Assembly (NCBI RefSeq): GCF_017377655.1
Contig: NZ_JAFREL010000105.1
Coordinates: 1 to 22,404, forward strand
Source: Candidatus Enterococcus ferrettii
GTDB lineage: Bacteria; Bacillota; Bacilli; Lactobacillales; Enterococcaceae
DNA: 22,404 bases
Reading direction: 5' to 3'
Shown here one piece after another: positions 19,841-22,404 of the stretch. Both the position numbers and the translations under genes were made by a program. The notes under the pieces were generated by a model. The model searched no databases. It was not told where the DNA came from and saw only the letters and a list, made by a program, of their open reading frames with translations. Numbering within the stretch: the stretch's first letter is position 1; each line of letters starts with the position of its first letter.

Positions 19841-22012
19841 GTGAAAAGAAAGCTTACATTCTTAGCTACGTTTTTTTTGTTTATGAATGCTGCTCAGATG
19901 TCCGCTTGGGCGGAAGAAACATCCACCATAGATAACTCTTCCACCGAACAAAAAAAACAAATGACGAGTATAGAACAAGAGAGTACAACGCACCTCTCGT
20001 CAACAGAACACGAAACAGAGTCTTCAAACAATAGTACAGAAGATATGACAACTACCGAAGACTTCATGGATAGTTCAACTGAGAGCTCTAATGAAGTTGA
20101 ACAAGAAGTACAGGAGGAACCCACAGTTAGAGTGGCCGCGCTGGCCGCAGCTGGAGATGGTACTGAAGCGAATCCGTACCAAGTAAAAACCTTTCAGGAG
20201 TTGAAAGATACCCTAGCCACTTTAGTAGCGTCTGGACAAACGCAATATATTCAGCTGCAAAATGACATTGTTTATAACACTACTGACATTTCCATTAAAC
20301 AAAATACAGTAATTGATGGTAACGGCCATGCTCTTTTATATGATGGAACAGCTTATAAAACTACTCACTTTGGTACAGGTGCAAATAATATAAGTGTTAC
20401 ATACAAAAACTTAACTTTTGGTAACAGCACTTATCCCAACAGCACGTGGTACGGAATTCTTCGGACGGGAAATACTGGTATTAAATTTACGGTAGAAAAT
20501 ATCAAATACAATATTCAAAACGGCAGCCAGGCTTTTTGGGGGAACAACGGCTCTGGAAATATACTTACTCTTAAAGGGAATAATGAATTTTATTCCTCTG
20601 GCAATTCCAGTGGTGGCGAATTCGTTGAAGGTTATCCTGATGTAATTTTTGCTGAAGGTAGTGATTCTAGCATTTACAACGATTCACCAAATGCAACAGG
20701 TGTCTTTTATAGCAATAAGCAAGCAGTTACCGTTGAAAACGGTGCTTCAGTAACCATTGAATCCAGCAAAAAGTATCTTTTCCATGGCAGTGCGGTCTTA
20801 AATGTTCAAGATGCAGCAAACTTCTCTTATAAGTCTATTTATGGAGCTAACTCTACATCAAACACAGCAACTCTGTCTTCAGGAACGCTGACCGCAAATT
20901 TTGCTAAGGACTCAATTGGGCATTTTACAACGGATGTTAACGGCTTTTCCGGTTCCAATCCGATTATCAATCTGAACTCACCAGATTACGTTGTTTTTGA
21001 TTCAACAAGCCTCTCTGGACAAGTTCTGGGTTCAATGAATCCAATTTTCAAACGAGTTGATTCAGATACTTCTTTGTATAGGATCGCCTATTTAACTGCA
21101 AGTGGACAAAATGTTTATGTTCCCAAAGTAACTACAGGTTCAAGTTATACTATTTCTTCCAGTAATATTGGGAAGGGATATTCAGTTGTATATGCTGAAA
21201 TACCTACCATTGAAGAGGTGTCGGCGACTCCAATTACTGGACAAGACATTAGTACTATTGATGCACAAATAAACATTACAACACCAGCGACTGCTGTTCA
21301 ATATAAGTTAGCAACCAAGCAGCTCTATAGTGGGAATATTACTGCTGATGCTGCTCAAACCAGTATCGAACAGGCTGGAACAGCAGAAGGAGTCGCTCAG
21401 ACAGCTGACACTGCGCTGCCAGTAAATACGACACCAGCTGGAGCTGATTCGAAGCACGCATTTACCCAGCTGCCTGCTCAAAATTACTATTTATATGCCA
21501 AGGCCAACGATCAACGCATAACAGGTTATACCTTCGATACTTTGTGGAAGGAAACTTCAGCGGAGGTACCGCCCTACGTACAGATCTTATTTTCAACTAA
21601 CGCGATGGCATTCGACAGTCCAATCCCTGGGCAGTTTGGTAAGCAGCAAAATCTAGATAGCTATACCGTGCGCAATGCTGGCAATGTCCCAACACAAACG
21701 CGTTTAACCAAGATTACTCGAAACAGCGACAGTTCTGAAAAGCTTTCCTTAGTTGATCAATTTGAGACTCATGATCAGGAGCTGATTTTATTACTGATTG
21801 CTGAAAAAGCAGACAGTGGTGAAAAAATAACCTTGGGTCCTTTAAGCGAACAGAATCCCTTGAGCCTAAATGCTGTTGCATTGAATCCTTTTTGGGATAC
21901 CGATGCTCAGGCTGATCTGTATTTGGCTGGAGATTATTCCGGACCAATGATTGGTCCACAAAAATTCAGCTATCGTTTTTCTTTTGCTATTTCAGAAATT
22001 ACGACAAATTAG
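19841..22012 (+). CDS. Secreted beta-helix (pectate-lyase-like) surface protein
   Basis: A 723-residue exported protein. The start is GTG 19841, preceded by AGGGGGGATC; an ATG 15 codons earlier has no ribosome binding site and would spoil the signal peptide. The signal peptide (MKRKLTFLATFFLFMNAAQ, then MSAWA) has an A-x-A cut site before EETST. A Ser/Thr/Glu-rich linker (about 29-105) follows, then AAGDGTEANPYQVKTFQELK (about residues 101-120), the usual opening of pectate-lyase-like adhesive domains. A long, Asn/Gly/Ser-rich, repetitive beta-helix region extends to about 420. The C-terminal part (about 590-723) looks like a beta-sandwich ending QKFSYRFSFAISEITTN. No LPxTG motif is present and no W-x-L pair was recognised. 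A role in adhesion or wall binding is inferred. Confidence 0.82.
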   Translation: MKRKLTFLATFFLFMNAAQMSAWAEETSTIDNSSTEQKKQMTSIEQESTTHLSSTEHETESSNNSTEDMTTTEDFMDSSTESSNEVEQEVQEEPTVRVAALAAAGDGTEANPYQVKTFQELKDTLATLVASGQTQYIQLQNDIVYNTTDISIKQNTVIDGNGHALLYDGTAYKTTHFGTGANNISVTYKNLTFGNSTYPNSTWYGILRTGNTGIKFTVENIKYNIQNGSQAFWGNNGSGNILTLKGNNEFYSSGNSSGGEFVEGYPDVIFAEGSDSSIYNDSPNATGVFYSNKQAVTVENGASVTIESSKKYLFHGSAVLNVQDAANFSYKSIYGANSTSNTATLSSGTLTANFAKDSIGHFTTDVNGFSGSNPIINLNSPDYVVFDSTSLSGQVLGSMNPIFKRVDSDTSLYRIAYLTASGQNVYVPKVTTGSSYTISSSNIGKGYSVVYAEIPTIEEVSATPITGQDISTIDAQINITTPATAVQYKLATKQLYSGNITADAAQTSIEQAGTAEGVAQTADTALPVNTTPAGADSKHAFTQLPAQNYYLYAKANDQRITGYTFDTLWKETSAEVPPYVQILFSTNAMAFDSPIPGQFGKQQNLDSYTVRNAGNVPTQTRLTKITRNSDSSEKLSLVDQFETHDQELILLLIAEKADSGEKITLGPLSEQNPLSLNAVALNPFWDTDAQADLYLAGDYSGPMIGPQKFSYRFSFAISEITTN

Positions 22013-22024
22013 AAGGAGGCAATC

Positions 22025-22404
22025 ATGGAAGAAAAAAAGAAACGTAAAAAATGGTTGCTGCTTTTAGCCCTTTTGCTACTGCTTATTGGCGGCTACGGCA
22101 TTTACCACTTCTTTTTCGCACCGAAGCCGCAGGCAATGTCGGTGATCAGCGGCGACTTTTTACCCGAAGGAAAAGATGCGAAGAAAATGTCGGATAAAGA
22201 GCTGGCTGATCTTGCCCAGCAGAAAGCAGACGAAAGCAACTTTAATATGATGATTGCTTCAGAAGCAACCATCAATGGCGAAACACAGCAGGGGCAATTA
22301 CCGATCAAGAATCCTGAAAGCAATGCCTATCCGGTCAATGTCGAAATCAAAGACGATCAAACCGGTGACATTATTTACACCTCTGGGGCAATTCTTCCCG
22401 GGGA
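22025..22404 (+). CDS. Membrane-anchored protein, partial (surface cluster)
   Basis: The frame starts at ATG 22025 with a strong GAAGGAGG site, 12 bases after the surface-protein stop, and runs off the right edge (126 codons seen). A basic start (MEEKKKRKKW) is followed by a single hydrophobic helix (LLLLALLLLLIGGYGIYHFF, about residues 11-30) and an extracellular part with MSVISGDFLPEGKDAKKMSD, then SNFNMMIASEATINGETQQG and later YPVNVEIKDDQTGDIIY. It is a single-pass membrane protein facing outward, typical of small partner proteins in enterococcal surface-protein clusters. Its family is not recognised with certainty. It was probably translated together with the secreted protein upstream. 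Confidence 0.8.
   Translation, partial: MEEKKKRKKWLLLLALLLLLIGGYGIYHFFFAPKPQAMSVISGDFLPEGKDAKKMSDKELADLAQQKADESNFNMMIASEATINGETQQGQLPIKNPESNAYPVNVEIKDDQTGDIIYTSGAILPG

Noticed and set aside
1..22404. CRISPR array, tRNA or rRNA genes, phage or toxin-antitoxin modules.
   Set aside because: No regularly spaced direct repeats, no tRNA-like cloverleaf or rRNA sequence and no recognisable toxin-antitoxin pair were seen by eye.

Overview
The window looks like chromosomal DNA of a low-GC Gram-positive coccus, most likely Enterococcus or a close relative. The basis is AT-rich sequence, strong AGGAGG-type ribosome binding sites, LytR-CpsA-Psr (LCP) proteins, a BglG/MtlR-type PTS regulator, and a secreted beta-helix surface protein of the kind found in enterococcal surface-protein clusters. 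The species cannot be fixed from the sequence alone.

Layout. (1) 1-524 is the N-terminal part of an LCP protein on the minus strand. (2) 525-2321 is a graveyard of decayed insertion sequences: an IS66-family remnant, a weak IstB-like remnant and an IS5-family remnant. (3) 2322-4407 is a complete unit: a promoter, an M-box (ykoK-type) magnesium riboswitch, a PAP2 phosphatase-LCP fusion gene and a terminator. (4) 4410-4840 is a decayed IS256/mutator transposase. (5) 4890-8411 is a divergent module. A LysR regulator faces an operon for a cyclophilin-like protein, a flavodoxin-fold NAD(P)H oxidoreductase, an MFS exporter and a MerR regulator. This looks like a response to a small toxic or redox-active compound. 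(6) 8651-12484 holds a LysR fossil, then a lipoprotein aldo/keto reductase, a SnoaL-like protein, a second aldo/keto reductase, and a third one broken by a single in-frame TGA. (7) 12498-13105 is an ISL3-family remnant whose start codon lies in a long hairpin. (8) 13378-19289 is a sugar-catabolism operon. It has a palindromic operator, a PRD/EIIB/EIIA regulator, separate fructose-family EIIA, EIIB and EIIC, a KDPG-aldolase-like protein, a decayed transaldolase-like gene and a divergent triosephosphate-isomerase homologue. (9) 19841-22404 starts a cell-surface cluster: a secreted beta-helix protein and a membrane-anchored protein cut by the window edge.

Three things deserve most attention. First, the magnesium riboswitch has its own promoter and sits directly before a cell-wall enzyme gene rather than a magnesium transporter. 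Second, the LCP half of that enzyme has lost the aspartates that its neighbour at 1-524 keeps. Third, the triosephosphate-isomerase homologue in the sugar operon has lost the catalytic Glu and Lys, and the aldolase beside it has lost the phosphate-contacting Arg. Together these suggest an unusual sugar-phosphate pathway, already damaged by decay of its transaldolase gene.
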